A model generated the notes under the pieces. The model had not been told where the DNA came from and did not search any database. It worked only from the letters and a program-made list of their open reading frames with translations. From NCBI RefSeq assembly GCF_009884975.1, contig NZ_CP041970.1, positions 62,001 through 126,000 on the forward strand: 64,000 nucleotides of DNA. Reading direction: 5' to 3'. This stretch comes from Acinetobacter dispersus (lineage in GTDB: Bacteria; Pseudomonadota; Gammaproteobacteria; Pseudomonadales; Moraxellaceae). How positions within the stretch are numbered: the stretch's first letter is position 1; each line of letters begins with the position of its first letter. The translations under genes were made by a program, and so were the position numbers. Positions 49,517 through 61,259 of this stretch are shown piece by piece.

Positions 49517-51037
49517 ATGCAAACTTCTCCTCAGTCAAATGACAAAATCTATGACCTCGCTGTGATTGGTGGTGGTATCAACGGTGTTGGTATCGCAGCA
49601 GATGCTTCAGGTCGTGGTTTATCTGTATTCCTATGTGAAAAAGATGATTTGGCCAGCCACACTTCTTCTGCAAGCAGTAAGTTGATTCATGGTGGTTTAC
49701 GTTATCTTGAACACAAAGAGTTTCGCTTAGTCCGTGAAGCGCTGGCTGAACGTGAAGTATTGTTGGCAAAAGCACCACACATTATCCGTCCAATGCGTTT
49801 TATCATGCCGCATCGCCCACATCTGCGCCCAGCATGGTTGATTCGTACAGGTTTATTCTTTTACGATCACTTGGGTAAACGTGAAAAGTTATTGGGTTCG
49901 AATAATGTTTATTTTAAAGAAGACAGTCCATTAAATGCTGCAATTACTCGCGGTTTTGAATATTCAGACTGTGCAGTCGATGACTCTCGTTTGGTGGTAC
50001 TGAATGCCATGCATGCACGTGAAAAGGGCGCGGATATTGTGACGCGTACCCGTTGTCTATCAGCACAACGTGAAGGGCAATATTGGGTTGTGGATTTGGA
50101 AAATGAAAAAGGCCAATTCCAGATTAAAGCCAAGGCTTTAGTGAATGCTGCTGGCCCTTGGGTGGCACAATTCATTAAGCAAGATCTACAGCTTAAATCG
50201 CCGTATGGTATTCGTTTGATTCAAGGCAGTCATATCATTGTGCCGAAGCTTTATGAAGGCGATAAAGCCTTTATCATGCAGAATGATGACCGTCGTATTG
50301 TGTTCGCGATTCCATACTTAGACCAATACACCATGATTGGAACCACGGATCGTGAGTATCAAGGTGATCCTGCGCAAGTCAAAATCACCCAAGAAGAAAT
50401 TGATTACTTGATTGAAGTGAGTAATGCGCACTTCAAAAATCAGTTAACACAAGCCGATATTATTTCGACTTTTGCTGGTGTACGTCCATTGTGTGATGAT
50501 GAATCAGACAATCCATCTGCAATTACCCGTGATTATACTTTGGCTTTATCGCAAGAATCGGAAGATCAAGCCCCATTATTGTCTGTGTTTGGCGGTAAGT
50601 TAACCACGTATCGCAAATTGGCAGAATCTGCAATGCAGCAGCTCAAAGCATTTTTCCCAGAAATGAAAGGCAGTTGGACAGCGACAGAAGCTTTGCCAGG
50701 TGGTGAAAATATGGCAACAGCTGAACAATTGGCGAAAGAAATTCGTGCACAAATCACTGATGCATCTGAGGCTTTGGCAAAACGTTGGGCATCTGCTTAT
50801 GGTTCACGTATTTGGAATATCTTGGGTGAAGCAACTTCGGTTGAGCAGTTAGGTCAGCATTTTGGTCAAGGCTTGTATGCGAAAGAAGTGGATTATTTAT
50901 GCCGCTTTGAGTGGGTAACGACCAGCCAAGATATTTTATGGAGACGTTCAAAGCTAGGTCTGAATTTTGCGCCAAGTGAAATCGAAAGCTTAGATGTGTA
51001 TTTAGCAAATAAACCAAATAGCACGGTTGCTGCTTAA
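49517..51037 (+). CDS. glpD: Aerobic glycerol-3-phosphate dehydrogenase GlpD
   Basis: A membrane-associated flavoprotein that oxidises glycerol 3-phosphate to dihydroxyacetone phosphate and passes electrons to quinone. 506 aa with the FAD fold at the N-terminus (DLAVIGGGINGVGIAADASGRG, residues 13-34), SSKLIHGGLRYLE, the active-site region VFAIPYLDQYTMIGTTDREY, and DYTLAL, SVFGGKLTTYRKLAE. Typical length and order after glpR. A terminator shared with the convergent TonB receptor gene follows. Confidence 0.97.
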   Translation: MQTSPQSNDKIYDLAVIGGGINGVGIAADASGRGLSVFLCEKDDLASHTSSASSKLIHGGLRYLEHKEFRLVREALAEREVLLAKAPHIIRPMRFIMPHRPHLRPAWLIRTGLFFYDHLGKREKLLGSNNVYFKEDSPLNAAITRGFEYSDCAVDDSRLVVLNAMHAREKGADIVTRTRCLSAQREGQYWVVDLENEKGQFQIKAKALVNAAGPWVAQFIKQDLQLKSPYGIRLIQGSHIIVPKLYEGDKAFIMQNDDRRIVFAIPYLDQYTMIGTTDREYQGDPAQVKITQEEIDYLIEVSNAHFKNQLTQADIISTFAGVRPLCDDESDNPSAITRDYTLALSQESEDQAPLLSVFGGKLTTYRKLAESAMQQLKAFFPEMKGSWTATEALPGGENMATAEQLAKEIRAQITDASEALAKRWASAYGSRIWNILGEATSVEQLGQHFGQGLYAKEVDYLCRFEWVTTSQDILWRRSKLGLNFAPSEIESLDVYLANKPNSTVAA

Positions 51038-51048
51038 AAATTCCCAAT

Positions 51049-51080
51049 AAAAAAGCCCCTTTGAATAAGGGGCTTTTTTA
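51049..51080. terminator. Bidirectional terminator between glpD and the TonB receptor gene
   Basis: AAAAAAGCCCCTT, loop, AAGGGGCTTTTTT: a symmetrical hairpin with A and T runs serving both convergent genes. Confidence 0.93.
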
Positions 51081-51090
51081 TTGGCCTTAA

Positions 51091-53271
51091 TTAGTACTTG
51101 AAGCGGAATGCAACGGTGTAATTTGCAGGTGCTCCGTAGAAGGCTTGTCCATCAGTAAAGCTGTTTAAATATTTTTTATCAGTTACGTTGTTGGCATTGG
51201 CCTGAATACTAAGATTTGGACTAATGTCATAGCTTGCCATTAAATTGAGCAAGGCATAATCACTTTGTTTAAGGTAAGTGCTATAGCTTGGGTCAAAACG
51301 TGTGATTTTACTTTGCCATTTTACACCTGCACCAACTTTCAGTTTTGGTAGCTGAGCAGGGGAATAAGTCGTCAATAGATTAAAGCTTTGTGTTGGGTTG
51401 TAAGTTCGTGCAGCCCCACCATTCTTTAGATCTTGCAGGCTAAACTGGGTATAGCCGAGAGAAACATTGACTTGATCTGTTAATTGTCCAGCCAAACCAA
51501 CTTCTACGCCTTGCGAGCGTAAATCACTGATTGCGACTTTGCGATTGATAGCTGGGTTGTCGGTTGAGCGAAGTGGGTAGTTATTTTCCTCGGTTCTAAA
51601 TACAGCCAGTGTTCCAGTAAGCTTGTTATCTAACCAAGAACTCTTAAAACCAGCTTCATAACTTTTACCTTCAATTGGATCTGCAACTTTACCTGTAGCT
51701 TGGTCAACCGAGGTTTGTGGACGGAAAATTGAGGTATAACTCATATAACCTGTATATTCAGGGGTGAAGTTATAGGTGATACCCGCATATGGCGATACTT
51801 TGCTCTCGTCGTAATTCATTGGGGCATCATAACTCGTACCTTCACTCTTGGCTTGAACGTAGTTTGCACCTAGGGTTAATTTTAAATCGTCATTGAAGTG
51901 TAGGCGAGTTGCTGCATAAACCGATTGGTTGCGTTGCGTATAGTCTGCTGTTTCTGCGAATGAACCCCAAGACACATTGTTTGGTGTCCAACTTGCCCAG
52001 TCAGTTGTACATTGGGCATCATAGGTATTTGGACTTGTGCCACGAACACATGTTCCAATATTGCTGTCTTGAATATCACCCACAATTTGAGCATCATTTT
52101 GTTTGCTCTGCGTAAAGCTATAGCCAACAATTGCTTCATGTTGCTGACCAAATAATTCAAACTTTCCGTTTAGGTTGAGGTCAACACTGTGTTGTTTATT
52201 TTTTTCACTAAAGCCTTTAGCAGTAAGATCGACATCAGCACCATTTGCCGTCGGATAGCCATAATAATATAGCAGTCGGCTGTCACGATTCTTTTCATTA
52301 TAGTTATAGCTTAGATTGGCAGACCATGTGTCAGAGAGTTTTTGTTTAAGCTCAAAAAATGCATTACGCGAAGTATTGTCCCAATAGGCCCAATCGGGGT
52401 TTGGATTGTAAGAGCGATCATAATTGATTTGTTTACCCGAAGAATCCATCAGGGGTAAAGCACCCCAGTTATTGGCGTTGGGTTTGTTTTTCTCTTGGCT
52501 GGCACCAATGGTAAGTAATGTGCTATCTGTAAGGTCTGCTTCTAAGACACCTGCAATGCCATTTTTCTCAGAGCTATAGCGATCTAAGTGTGAGTCACCT
52601 GTTTGTTGAAAACCAGAAACACGGCCTCGAAGACGACCATCTGATACGAGGCTACCTGAGGCATCTGCTTCATAACGTTGAGTATCCCATGAACCATAGC
52701 TTAGACCTGCATTGGCTTGGAACTCTTTAGTTGGACGTTTTCGGATGTAGTTAATGGTTGCGCTTGGATCACCAAAAGCATTGGTCAGTGCATCTGCACC
52801 TTTAATGACTTCAATGCGGTCATAGAAATAGCTGTCTGGATTGGTGTCATTATAATTCCATTCACCAGAAGGGAAGCCCACGCCATCAACGAGAATGTTT
52901 GAGATTTCAAAACCGCGTGCCATATATACCGAGCGTTCAGTTTCTAGTGAATTGACGGTCACACCAGGGGTATTGTTGAGTACATCTCTAGAGCTGGTAA
53001 GACCAAAGTCTTCAATTTGTTGGCGTGTTACCACGTTGATGGTCTGTGGAATTTCTTTGGCTTCAATATTTAGTTTGTTTGCGCTTGAGCTATTTTTAAT
53101 ACTATATGCTTTAGTTTTCTCACTGATATCGCTGTCCTGAGTTGCTTGGACTTTGATGGTTGGCAGTTGTTGCGATCCCTCATCAAGTGCATAACTATAA
53201 GAACTGATGCTGACTAATGTTGAGATAGCTAAAAAGAGTGGCGTGCGTTTAAACAGAGGGGAAGAACTCAT
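51091..53271 (-). CDS. TonB-dependent siderophore receptor (FhuE/FpvA-like)
   Basis: A 726-aa outer-membrane receptor that would import a ferric siderophore with TonB energy. Signal: PLFKRTPLFLAISTLVSISSYSYA. A TonB-box-like segment TIKVQA follows, then the plug domain with IPQTINVVTRQQIEDFG and DVLNNTPGVTVNSLE, IEVIKGADALTNAFGDPSATINYIRKRP, and a 22-strand barrel ending in an aromatic residue (TVAFRFKY). Start MSSSPLFK is preferred over four extra codons upstream. The substrate is not determined; the family includes coprogen and other hydroxamate receptors. Usually Fur-controlled, but I could not find a convincing Fur box. Confidence 0.92.
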   Translation of the reverse strand: MSSSPLFKRTPLFLAISTLVSISSYSYALDEGSQQLPTIKVQATQDSDISEKTKAYSIKNSSSANKLNIEAKEIPQTINVVTRQQIEDFGLTSSRDVLNNTPGVTVNSLETERSVYMARGFEISNILVDGVGFPSGEWNYNDTNPDSYFYDRIEVIKGADALTNAFGDPSATINYIRKRPTKEFQANAGLSYGSWDTQRYEADASGSLVSDGRLRGRVSGFQQTGDSHLDRYSSEKNGIAGVLEADLTDSTLLTIGASQEKNKPNANNWGALPLMDSSGKQINYDRSYNPNPDWAYWDNTSRNAFFELKQKLSDTWSANLSYNYNEKNRDSRLLYYYGYPTANGADVDLTAKGFSEKNKQHSVDLNLNGKFELFGQQHEAIVGYSFTQSKQNDAQIVGDIQDSNIGTCVRGTSPNTYDAQCTTDWASWTPNNVSWGSFAETADYTQRNQSVYAATRLHFNDDLKLTLGANYVQAKSEGTSYDAPMNYDESKVSPYAGITYNFTPEYTGYMSYTSIFRPQTSVDQATGKVADPIEGKSYEAGFKSSWLDNKLTGTLAVFRTEENNYPLRSTDNPAINRKVAISDLRSQGVEVGLAGQLTDQVNVSLGYTQFSLQDLKNGGAARTYNPTQSFNLLTTYSPAQLPKLKVGAGVKWQSKITRFDPSYSTYLKQSDYALLNLMASYDISPNLSIQANANNVTDKKYLNSFTDGQAFYGAPANYTVAFRFKY

Positions 53272-53393
53272 ACCTACAACCATGTAAATGAGAAATATTA
53301 TTGTTACAATTATTGTTAATATTCGTTAATTTTGCAATTTATTTTGTCTAAAGCTTAATGGGAATACCTAGAGTGGTGGAGAGGGTTGATAGG

Positions 53394-53407
53394 AATTTTC
53401 GAAAATT
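53394..53407. promoter_or_regulatory. Perfect palindrome between receptor and pckG genes
   Basis: AATTTTCGAAAATT is a perfect 14-bp palindrome, resembling a shortened GlpR operator (TTTTCG/CGAAAA). A 12-bp version, ATTTTCGAAAAT, also lies at 49264-49275 just after glpR. Role not established. Confidence 0.35.
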
Positions 53408-53413
53408 GGGCAA

Positions 53414-53442
53414 TAAAAAAGGCCGCCGAAGCGACCTTTTTT
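53414..53442 (-). terminator. Terminator of pckG
   Basis: On the reverse strand GGTCGC-TTCG-GCGGCC (UUCG tetraloop, with one G-U pair) is followed by a T run, 45 bp after the pckG stop. A second hairpin, CCCTCTTTA/TAAAGAGGG, lies at 53456-53474. Confidence 0.9.
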
Positions 53443-53486
53443 AATTTCCTTAAATCCCTCTTTAATAAAGAGGGAAACTAAGGTGA

Positions 53487-55316
53487 TTAAGCAGATTTAA
53501 CAGCTGCTAATAATTCATTTTGACGATCTTTAAGTGCTTGAGGTAAGCGAGCACCAAGTTTAGTGAATAACTCAGTGTGGCTTTCAAGTTCTTTGATCCA
53601 TTGATCTTTGTCTTGCGCTGTAACAGTGTTGAATTGCTCTTTAGAGAAATCAATACCATTCCAGTTCAACTGTTCGTAAGTTGGAACATAACCGATTGGT
53701 GTTTCAGTCGCTTCAGCACGGCCTTCACAACGATCAATAATCCACTCAAGAACACGCATGTTTTGACCGAAACCAGGCCATACGAAGTTGCCTTCAGCAT
53801 CACGACGGAACCAGTTTACGTTGAAGATTTTTGGTAATTTATTACCAGCTGCTTCAGCTTTTGCACCAACTTCTTGACCAAGTTGTAACCAGTGACCGAA
53901 GTAATCAGCCATGTTATAACCCGCAAATGGAAGCATTGCGAATGGGTCACGACGAACGATACCTTGTTGACCAACCGCTGCTGCAGTTGTTTCAGAACCC
54001 ATCGTTGCTGCTTTATAAACGCCATCAACCCAGTCAAATGCTTCAGAAACTAAAGGCACTGTATCTGCACGACGACCACCGAAGATGAACGCAGAGATTG
54101 GTACACCTGCTGGATTTTCCCAGTCAGCGTCAATCGAAGGGCATTGACCAGCAGAAACAGTAAAACGTGAGTTTGGATGTGCTGCTTTTTCGCCTTCAAC
54201 GTATGGTTGGCCTTTCCAAGTGATTAGGTCAGCTGGAACTTCTTTAGTTAGACCTTCCCACCATACTTCGCCACCTTTGGTTACTGCAACGTTGGTGTAA
54301 ATCACATCTTTATGCATCGTTGCGATACAGTTCGGGTTGGTTTTGGTATTTGTACCAGGTGCAACACCGAAGAAACCAGCTTCTGGATTGATTGCATATA
54401 AACGACCATCTTCACCTGGTTTGATCCAAGCAATATCGTCACCTACAGTTTCAATTTTCCAGCCTTCGTAACCTGCTGGTGGAATTAACATCGCAAAGTT
54501 TGTTTTACCACATGCAGAAGGGAATGCTGCTGCGATGTAGTGTTTTTCACCTTGTGGGTTAGTTACACCTAAAATTAGCATGTGTTCAGCTAACCAGCCT
54601 TGCTCGCGACCCATTGCAGAAGCAATACGTAATGCTAGGCATTTTTTACCAAGCAATGCATTACCGCCGTAACCAGAACCGTAAGACCAGATTTCACGAG
54701 TTTCTGGATAGTGAACGATATATTTTTCGTTGTTACATGGCCAAGCAACATCTTTTTGACCATCTTTTAATGGTGCAGCAACAGTGTGTACGCATGGGAT
54801 AAACTCGCCATCTGTACCTAACACGTCATAAACTGCTTTACCCATACGTGCCATTTTAGTCATGCTGACTGCAACGTAAGGTGAATCTGTTAACTCGATA
54901 CCAATGTGAGCAATGTGGCTTCCTAAAGGACCCATCGAGAAGGGAACCACATACATGGTACGGCCTTCCATTGCACCGTCAAATAATCCATTTAATTTTT
55001 CGCGCATTTCTGCAGGAGCAACCCAGTTGTTTGTTGCGCCAGCATCTTCTTCATTTTGCGAGCAGATATAAGTACGGTCTTCAACACGAGCAACGTCAGA
55101 AGGATCAGAATTTGCAAGATAAGAACCAGGATGTTTTTCTTGGTTAAGTTTTTGCATGGTGCCGTTAGCGATCATCAAGTCCATGAGACGTTGATATTCT
55201 TCTTCGCTACCGTCACACCATTCGATTTTTGCTGGTTTGGTCAATTTTGCAATTTCTTCCACCCATGCAATCAGCTTAGGGTGACGAACGAATTCTGGTG
55301 CGTTCACTTGGGTCAT
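53487..55316 (-). CDS. pckG: Phosphoenolpyruvate carboxykinase (GTP) PckG
   Basis: Converts oxaloacetate to phosphoenolpyruvate with GTP, the first step of gluconeogenesis (cytoplasm). A 609-aa protein with the GTP-type PEPCK motifs: [60 protein letters not shown] (P-loop, catalytic Lys, about 275-290), [10 protein letters not shown] (metal Asp pair), and [14 protein letters not shown] (mobile loop). Length and order are typical for Acinetobacter. A long 5' gap of about 390 bp with no gene separates it from the lipid kinase gene. Confidence 0.97.
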   Translation of the reverse strand: MTQVNAPEFVRHPKLIAWVEEIAKLTKPAKIEWCDGSEEEYQRLMDLMIANGTMQKLNQEKHPGSYLANSDPSDVARVEDRTYICSQNEEDAGATNNWVAPAEMREKLNGLFDGAMEGRTMYVVPFSMGPLGSHIAHIGIELTDSPYVAVSMTKMARMGKAVYDVLGTDGEFIPCVHTVAAPLKDGQKDVAWPCNNEKYIVHYPETREIWSYGSGYGGNALLGKKCLALRIASAMGREQGWLAEHMLILGVTNPQGEKHYIAAAFPSACGKTNFAMLIPPAGYEGWKIETVGDDIAWIKPGEDGRLYAINPEAGFFGVAPGTNTKTNPNCIATMHKDVIYTNVAVTKGGEVWWEGLTKEVPADLITWKGQPYVEGEKAAHPNSRFTVSAGQCPSIDADWENPAGVPISAFIFGGRRADTVPLVSEAFDWVDGVYKAATMGSETTAAAVGQQGIVRRDPFAMLPFAGYNMADYFGHWLQLGQEVGAKAEAAGNKLPKIFNVNWFRRDAEGNFVWPGFGQNMRVLEWIIDRCEGRAEATETPIGYVPTYEQLNWNGIDFSKEQFNTVTAQDKDQWIKELESHTELFTKLGARLPQALKDRQNELLAAVKSA

Positions 55317-55713
55317 GGTGATGCCTTTTTAAAGTGTGTACGACGTACAAATTCTATCCACTGGATGGCAGTGAGACAGATGAAGTAAAAAAAGTGGCTG
55401 TATTAAAGCATAAAATCATAAAAAATATAAGACTAAAGAATAGGTAGGTGGATAAGGGTGGAAATGTTGGTTTGTGTTTATATGACTGTTTTTTAATAAA
55501 TTTATTATTCTATATTTTGTTATTTTGTTTTTTTATATGTAATATTTTTTTTATAAATTTCTTTTTTAATCAGTGGTTTAGTTTATTTTTAATTTTTTGA
55601 GAATTGTTATTGATTATATGAATAATGTTCATTCAAAATTTACATAAACTTGCTTTTATTTGTTGATTTTGTAAACAAAAATAGGCTTATCTAAAGCCTC
55701 AAGGTTGATGCGA
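55317..55713. other. Intergenic region between pckG and the lipid kinase gene
   Basis: About 390 bp of very AT-rich DNA (T runs at 55490-55600) with divergent promoters expected. No gene, repeat or clear operator seen. Confidence 0.4.
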
Positions 55714-56652
55714 ATGAGTCGAAATTTACAGCCTTTATCTATTATTTATAATCAAAAATCAGGCTTTCATGCCACGCAGCAAGATGATGAATATGAACGC
55801 CTCATGACGTATTGGACACAATATGGGTTTGAAATTCAGGTTTTTGAATTAAATCAGCAGGTTAATTTTGATGAAATGATGCAGGCTGTATTTGCTCGGC
55901 ATCAACAGGCGGATTCACGTGGAGTGGTTGTTGCCGCTGGGGGAGATGGAACGCTGAATGCCGTTGCAAAGAAGTTGATTCATACCGATATTCCGATGGG
56001 AATTATACCGCTGGGTACGTTTAATTATGTCGCGCGGGCGTTGAATATCCCGATTGATGTTGCACAAGCGGCAGAAGTAATCGCAACGGGTAAGATACAG
56101 GCAGTACACGTTGCGGGAATAAATGATCAAATTTATCTCAATAATGCCAGTTTAGGGCTGTATCCTTTATTTATAAAAAAACGTGAATTATACAATCAGC
56201 GACTTGGACGTTTTCCTTTAAATGCCTATACATCGGGTTTGGATGTGTTACTACGGGAATCTAAATCTTTAAAGTTGGCGGTGACTGTGGATGGTCAAAA
56301 GTATCCAGTAGCTACACCGTTGATTTTTTTTGGCAATAATCAATTACAGCTCAGCGATATGAAATTAAGAATTGCCGAGTGCGCTGCCAATGGAAAGCTT
56401 GCAGGGGTCGTCGTCGCTAAAAGTGATCGTCTCAGTCTATTAAAAATGTTATGGAAGTTGATTCAGGGAAAAATTGATCAGGCTTCAGATGTGTATTCAT
56501 TTTGTGCTGAACATATACAGGTCGATTGTAAAAAGCCAAAATTAACAGTTGCCGTAGATGGAGAGCTTATGGAGATGCAAACTCCATTAAAATTTTCAGT
56601 GAAAAAGTCAGCGTTAAAAGTGATGGTTCCGAATGTTATTACACCTGTCTGA
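55714..56652 (+). CDS. Diacylglycerol/lipid kinase family protein (DAGK catalytic domain)
   Basis: A 312-aa protein of the YegS/LCB5 family, which phosphorylates diacylglycerol or related lipids. Motifs: SIIYNQKSGFHA (N-terminal, N-P-x-S-G variant), VVVAAGGDGTLNAVAKKL (the G-G-D-G-T nucleotide site, about 74-90), MGIIPLGTFNYVARALNIP, and C-terminal VDGELMEMQTPLKFSV. ATG 55714 is 10 bp after AAGG; ATG 55708 is a second choice and TTG 55705 a third. The stop overlaps the next gene by 20 bp. Confidence 0.88.
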   Translation: MSRNLQPLSIIYNQKSGFHATQQDDEYERLMTYWTQYGFEIQVFELNQQVNFDEMMQAVFARHQQADSRGVVVAAGGDGTLNAVAKKLIHTDIPMGIIPLGTFNYVARALNIPIDVAQAAEVIATGKIQAVHVAGINDQIYLNNASLGLYPLFIKKRELYNQRLGRFPLNAYTSGLDVLLRESKSLKLAVTVDGQKYPVATPLIFFGNNQLQLSDMKLRIAECAANGKLAGVVVAKSDRLSLLKMLWKLIQGKIDQASDVYSFCAEHIQVDCKKPKLTVAVDGELMEMQTPLKFSVKKSALKVMVPNVITPV

Positions 56653-57400
56653 TCTGCATTTTGGAACGGAACGTGAGGTCTGTATTGAAGCAATCAAGCA
56701 ATTTTGCCAGCAACATCGTCCTGAAGCTGTGATCGTGAGTGGTGATCTGACACAACGCGCGCGCTTTAAGCAGTTTTATGCATGTCGACAGTTTCTAGAT
56801 GCGCTCGATCTTCCTTATCTGGTGGTACCAGGTAATCACGATATTCCGCTTTATCATGTATGGAACCGTTTCTTTTCTCCTTTTGTTCGTTATCAAGCAT
56901 TCTTTGGTCGTTTGGAAACAACACTGGAAACGGAGCATTTTTATATTGTTGGGATGAATAGTATTCGTCGGCGATATCATACAAGAGGGCATATTTCTCT
57001 TGAGCAAATTCATGAGGCTTATGAGCAATTAAAAAAAGCGCCATCTAATAAAATCAAACTGGTGGTTTTTCATCAACCCTTTTATACCTTTCCGAATGAG
57101 CATGGTGATAAAGATTGTCCTGTGCTAGGAAAAATTGCTTTAGAGCGTTGGGGTGAAACTGGGTTGTTTGGTTTATTGCACGGACATTTACATAAAGTCG
57201 CTGTGCATGATTTAAATCAAATTTTTCAATTGGGATTTGATCACCCAATCTTGGATATTCATGCCGGAACAGCGACTTCAAATCGATTACGCTTTGGATT
57301 TTCAAATAGTTTTAACGTGATCTTGGCGGATGGAACGATTGAGCATTATTGGTTTGATGAGTCGCTTAAAATATTTGTGAAATCCCAAACTGTTGTTTAA
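56633..57400 (+). CDS. Metallophosphoesterase (calcineurin-like)
   Basis: A 255-aa protein whose start lies inside the 3' end of the lipid kinase gene. It has the full calcineurin-type metal motifs: LLHLSDLHFG (D-x-H), VIVSGDLTQRAR (G-D), VVPGNHDIPLY (G-N-H-D), VVFHQPFYTFP (H) and LLHGHLHKVAV (G-H-x-H). The 20-bp overlap suggests coupled translation and a shared role in lipid or nucleotide phosphate turnover; the substrate is unknown. Confidence 0.9.
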   Translation: MLLHLSDLHFGTEREVCIEAIKQFCQQHRPEAVIVSGDLTQRARFKQFYACRQFLDALDLPYLVVPGNHDIPLYHVWNRFFSPFVRYQAFFGRLETTLETEHFYIVGMNSIRRRYHTRGHISLEQIHEAYEQLKKAPSNKIKLVVFHQPFYTFPNEHGDKDCPVLGKIALERWGETGLFGLLHGHLHKVAVHDLNQIFQLGFDHPILDIHAGTATSNRLRFGFSNSFNVILADGTIEHYWFDESLKIFVKSQTVV

Positions 57401-57465
57401 TTCGGCAGCTATAGATTTTGATGTTTAAAAAAACATCTATAAGTAGAATTTTTTTTCATTTTCCC

Positions 57466-57491
57466 CTTGAAGCTATTTTTTTTAACCCCAC
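57466..57491 (+). promoter_or_regulatory. Heat-shock (sigma-32) promoter of groESL
   Basis: CTTGAA (57466-57471), a 14-bp spacer and CCCCAC (57486-57491) match the sigma-32 consensus (CTTGAA, 13-14 bp, CCCCAT). It lies about 85 bp before groES. Confidence 0.8.
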
Positions 57492-57575
57492 AAAAGTGGC
57501 ATATCAAAATTTTATGTATTGCCATGAATTGGCGATACGAATTAATCAAAAAGACTAAGTCTGATGGAGTTAACT

Positions 57576-57866
57576 ATGAGCAACATTCGTCCATTACATG
57601 ATCGTGTTGTTATTCGTCGCGTAGAAGAAGAAACTAAAACGGCTGGTGGTATTTTACTTCCAGGTTCTGCTGCTGAAAAACCTTCTCAAGGTGAAGTAAT
57701 TGCAGTAGGTAATGGTCAAATCACTGACAATGGCGTTCGCGCTTTAGACGTTAAAGTTGGCGATAAAGTATTGTTCGGTACTTATGCAGGTACAACAGTA
57801 AAAGTAAGCGGTGAAGAGCTTTTGATCATGAAAGAGTCAGATATCTTAGCTGTACTTGAAGGCTAA
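57576..57866 (+). CDS. groS: Co-chaperonin GroES
   Basis: A 96-aa lid protein of the GroEL cage. I start it at ATG 57576 ([13 protein letters not shown]), with GGAG 7 bp upstream, not at the ATG four codons earlier. The mobile loop is [21 protein letters not shown], and the roof and body patterns [18 protein letters not shown] and [14 protein letters not shown] are typical. groEL follows 58 bp downstream. Confidence 0.97.
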   Translation: MSNIRPLHDRVVIRRVEEETKTAGGILLPGSAAEKPSQGEVIAVGNGQITDNGVRALDVKVGDKVLFGTYAGTTVKVSGEELLIMKESDILAVLEG

Positions 57867-57906
57867 TTGATCCATAACTCACAAATTAATCAGATACAGT
57901 ATTTAA

Positions 57907-59559
<1,653 letters not shown>

Positions 59560-59578
59560 TTACATCTACGTCTGGATC

Positions 59579-59610
59579 AAAAAATCCCTGCATATGCAGG
59601 GATTTTTTTA
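59579..59610 (+). terminator. Terminator after groESL
   Basis: AAATCCCTGCA-TA-TGCAGGGATTT, followed by a T run. Confidence 0.95.
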
Positions 59611-59626
59611 TTGACTATTTGGGGAT

Positions 59627-60001
59627 TTAACGGAATAAAATAATCATCCAAGTAAAAAAGATAATCGCCAAGGAAACAAATTGCGCAGCACTGCCCATAT
59701 CTTTTGCATTCTTAGATAGCGGATTCTTTTCCAGCGAAACGCGGTCCACTACAGCTTCAATGGCGGAATTAAACAGCTCTACAATAATCGCCAATAAACA
59801 GACAGCAACCATAAGCGCTTGTTCAACGGCTGATACATGTACCAAGAAGCTTATCGGGATCAAGATCACATTCAGTAATAGGATTTGTCGGAAGGCAGCT
59901 TCATGGCTAAAAGCGGCTTTAAATCCTGCGATTGAATAGCCTGTGGCATTTAAAATCCGCTTAATGCCACTTTTGCCTTTATAGGGAGAGTATTGCGTCA
60001 T
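59627..60001 (-). CDS. dgkA: Diacylglycerol kinase DgkA
   Basis: A 124-aa inner-membrane enzyme that recycles diacylglycerol to phosphatidic acid. I start it at MTQYSPYKGKSG; the longer frame adds 30 residues not found in the family. Three membrane segments with the conserved motifs GIKRILNATGYSIAGFKAAFSHEAAFRQ (E), VCLLAIIVELFNSAIEAVVDRVS (E-L-x-N-S-A-I-E-A-V-V-D) and KDMGSAAQFVSL (K-D-x-x-S-A-A). Convergent with groEL and divergent from pdxB. Confidence 0.95.
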   Translation of the reverse strand: MTQYSPYKGKSGIKRILNATGYSIAGFKAAFSHEAAFRQILLLNVILIPISFLVHVSAVEQALMVAVCLLAIIVELFNSAIEAVVDRVSLEKNPLSKNAKDMGSAAQFVSLAIIFFTWMIILFR

Positions 60002-60191
60002 TACGATAGAGGAATGAGAGAAAGGCTTATTATAAGAGCAAAGATGTTGCAGTAAATTGGCAATATGTCGCATGCGTGTACCATGAGCCACAGCTTTCTG
60101 CCATTAATCTCTACAAAGCTTGCATTTATAAATTGTCAATTTGTGCTGTGCTAAGGATAATAAGCACAGAATTATTGAAGGAAAGCGCTGC

Positions 60192-61259
60192 ATGAAAATT
60201 ATCGCAGATGAAAATTTGGCATTTACCGATTATTTCTTTGCGGAATTTGCAGAAATACAGCACCGAGCAGGACGTACCCTGACCCATGCGGATGTACAGG
60301 ATGCCGATGCACTTTTAGTTCGCTCAGTGACCAAAGTGAACCATGATTTAATTGATCAGAGCAAAATTAAGTTTATAGGCAGTGCCACCATTGGAACGGA
60401 TCATCTTGATATTTCTGCCTTAGAGCAACAACATATTGCGTGGAGTAATGCCGCAGGTTGTAATGCACAAGCTGTCGCTGAATATGTAATTACGGCTTTA
60501 TTGCATTTAGATATCGGCTTATTAGAACAAAATAAAGCCTTCACTTTAGCCATTGTTGGTTTAGGGAATGTCGGCAGCCGCCTTGCTGTGATGGTTCAAC
60601 TGCTGGGTTGGAATGTAATTGGCTATGATCCTTATGTGCAATTAGATGGTATTGAAAATGTCTCTTTTACTGAGTTGTTAAAACGTGCCGATGCAATTTC
60701 AATTCATGTGCCTTTAACCTTATCGGGTGATTTCCCGACGCAGCATTTATTTGATGCAGCTGCTTTGGCTGCAATGAAACCCTCTGCTGTTTTAATCAAT
60801 AGTGCGCGTGGCCCTGTAATTGAACAAGCTGCATTAATGGCAGATATTATCACCACACAGCGTCAAGTCGTTCTCGATGTATTTGAGTTTGAACCAGAAA
60901 TTTCTGAGCAACTGTTGGATTTATTGGCCTTAGCAACGCCACATATTGCAGGCTATAGTCTGGAAGGGAAGGCCAGAGGCACACAGATGATCTATCAGGC
61001 TTTTTGCGATAAATTTTCTTACGAAGCCTCGAAGCGTTTTGAGAGTCAATTGCCTCCGGTGGAACAATATTTCGTGCAGCAGGGTTTAAAAGCTGTGCTT
61101 AAACAACATCTGACTCAAATTTATGATATTGCTGCCGATGATCAGCAACTCCGTGCCTGCATCCAAGATCGTAAAGTAGAGCAAACAGCATTTGATTTAC
61201 TCCGTAAAAATTACCCTTTACGCCGTGAGTGGGCTGCACACGGTGGGCCAAAAGCATGA
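60192..61259 (+). CDS. pdxB: 4-phosphoerythronate dehydrogenase PdxB
   Basis: Second step of the deoxyxylulose-5-phosphate-independent-start branch of pyridoxal phosphate synthesis: oxidises 4-phosphoerythronate. I start it at ATG 60192 (MKIIADENLAF), with GAAGGA about 10 bp upstream; the long frame back to 60141 adds 17 unrelated residues. 355 aa. NAD site VGLGNVGSRLAVMVQLLGW; catalytic region SARGPVIEQAAL, DVFEFEPEISEQLL and TPHIAGYSLEGKARG (His). A C-terminal PdxB dimerisation domain is present. It overlaps epmA by 4 bp (ATGA). Confidence 0.95.
   Translation: MKIIADENLAFTDYFFAEFAEIQHRAGRTLTHADVQDADALLVRSVTKVNHDLIDQSKIKFIGSATIGTDHLDISALEQQHIAWSNAAGCNAQAVAEYVITALLHLDIGLLEQNKAFTLAIVGLGNVGSRLAVMVQLLGWNVIGYDPYVQLDGIENVSFTELLKRADAISIHVPLTLSGDFPTQHLFDAAALAAMKPSAVLINSARGPVIEQAALMADIITTQRQVVLDVFEFEPEISEQLLDLLALATPHIAGYSLEGKARGTQMIYQAFCDKFSYEASKRFESQLPPVEQYFVQQGLKAVLKQHLTQIYDIAADDQQLRACIQDRKVEQTAFDLLRKNYPLRREWAAHGGPKA

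Noticed and set aside
57054..57305. Reverse-strand frames inside the metallophosphoesterase and other core genes
   Set aside because: Shadows of strongly supported genes.
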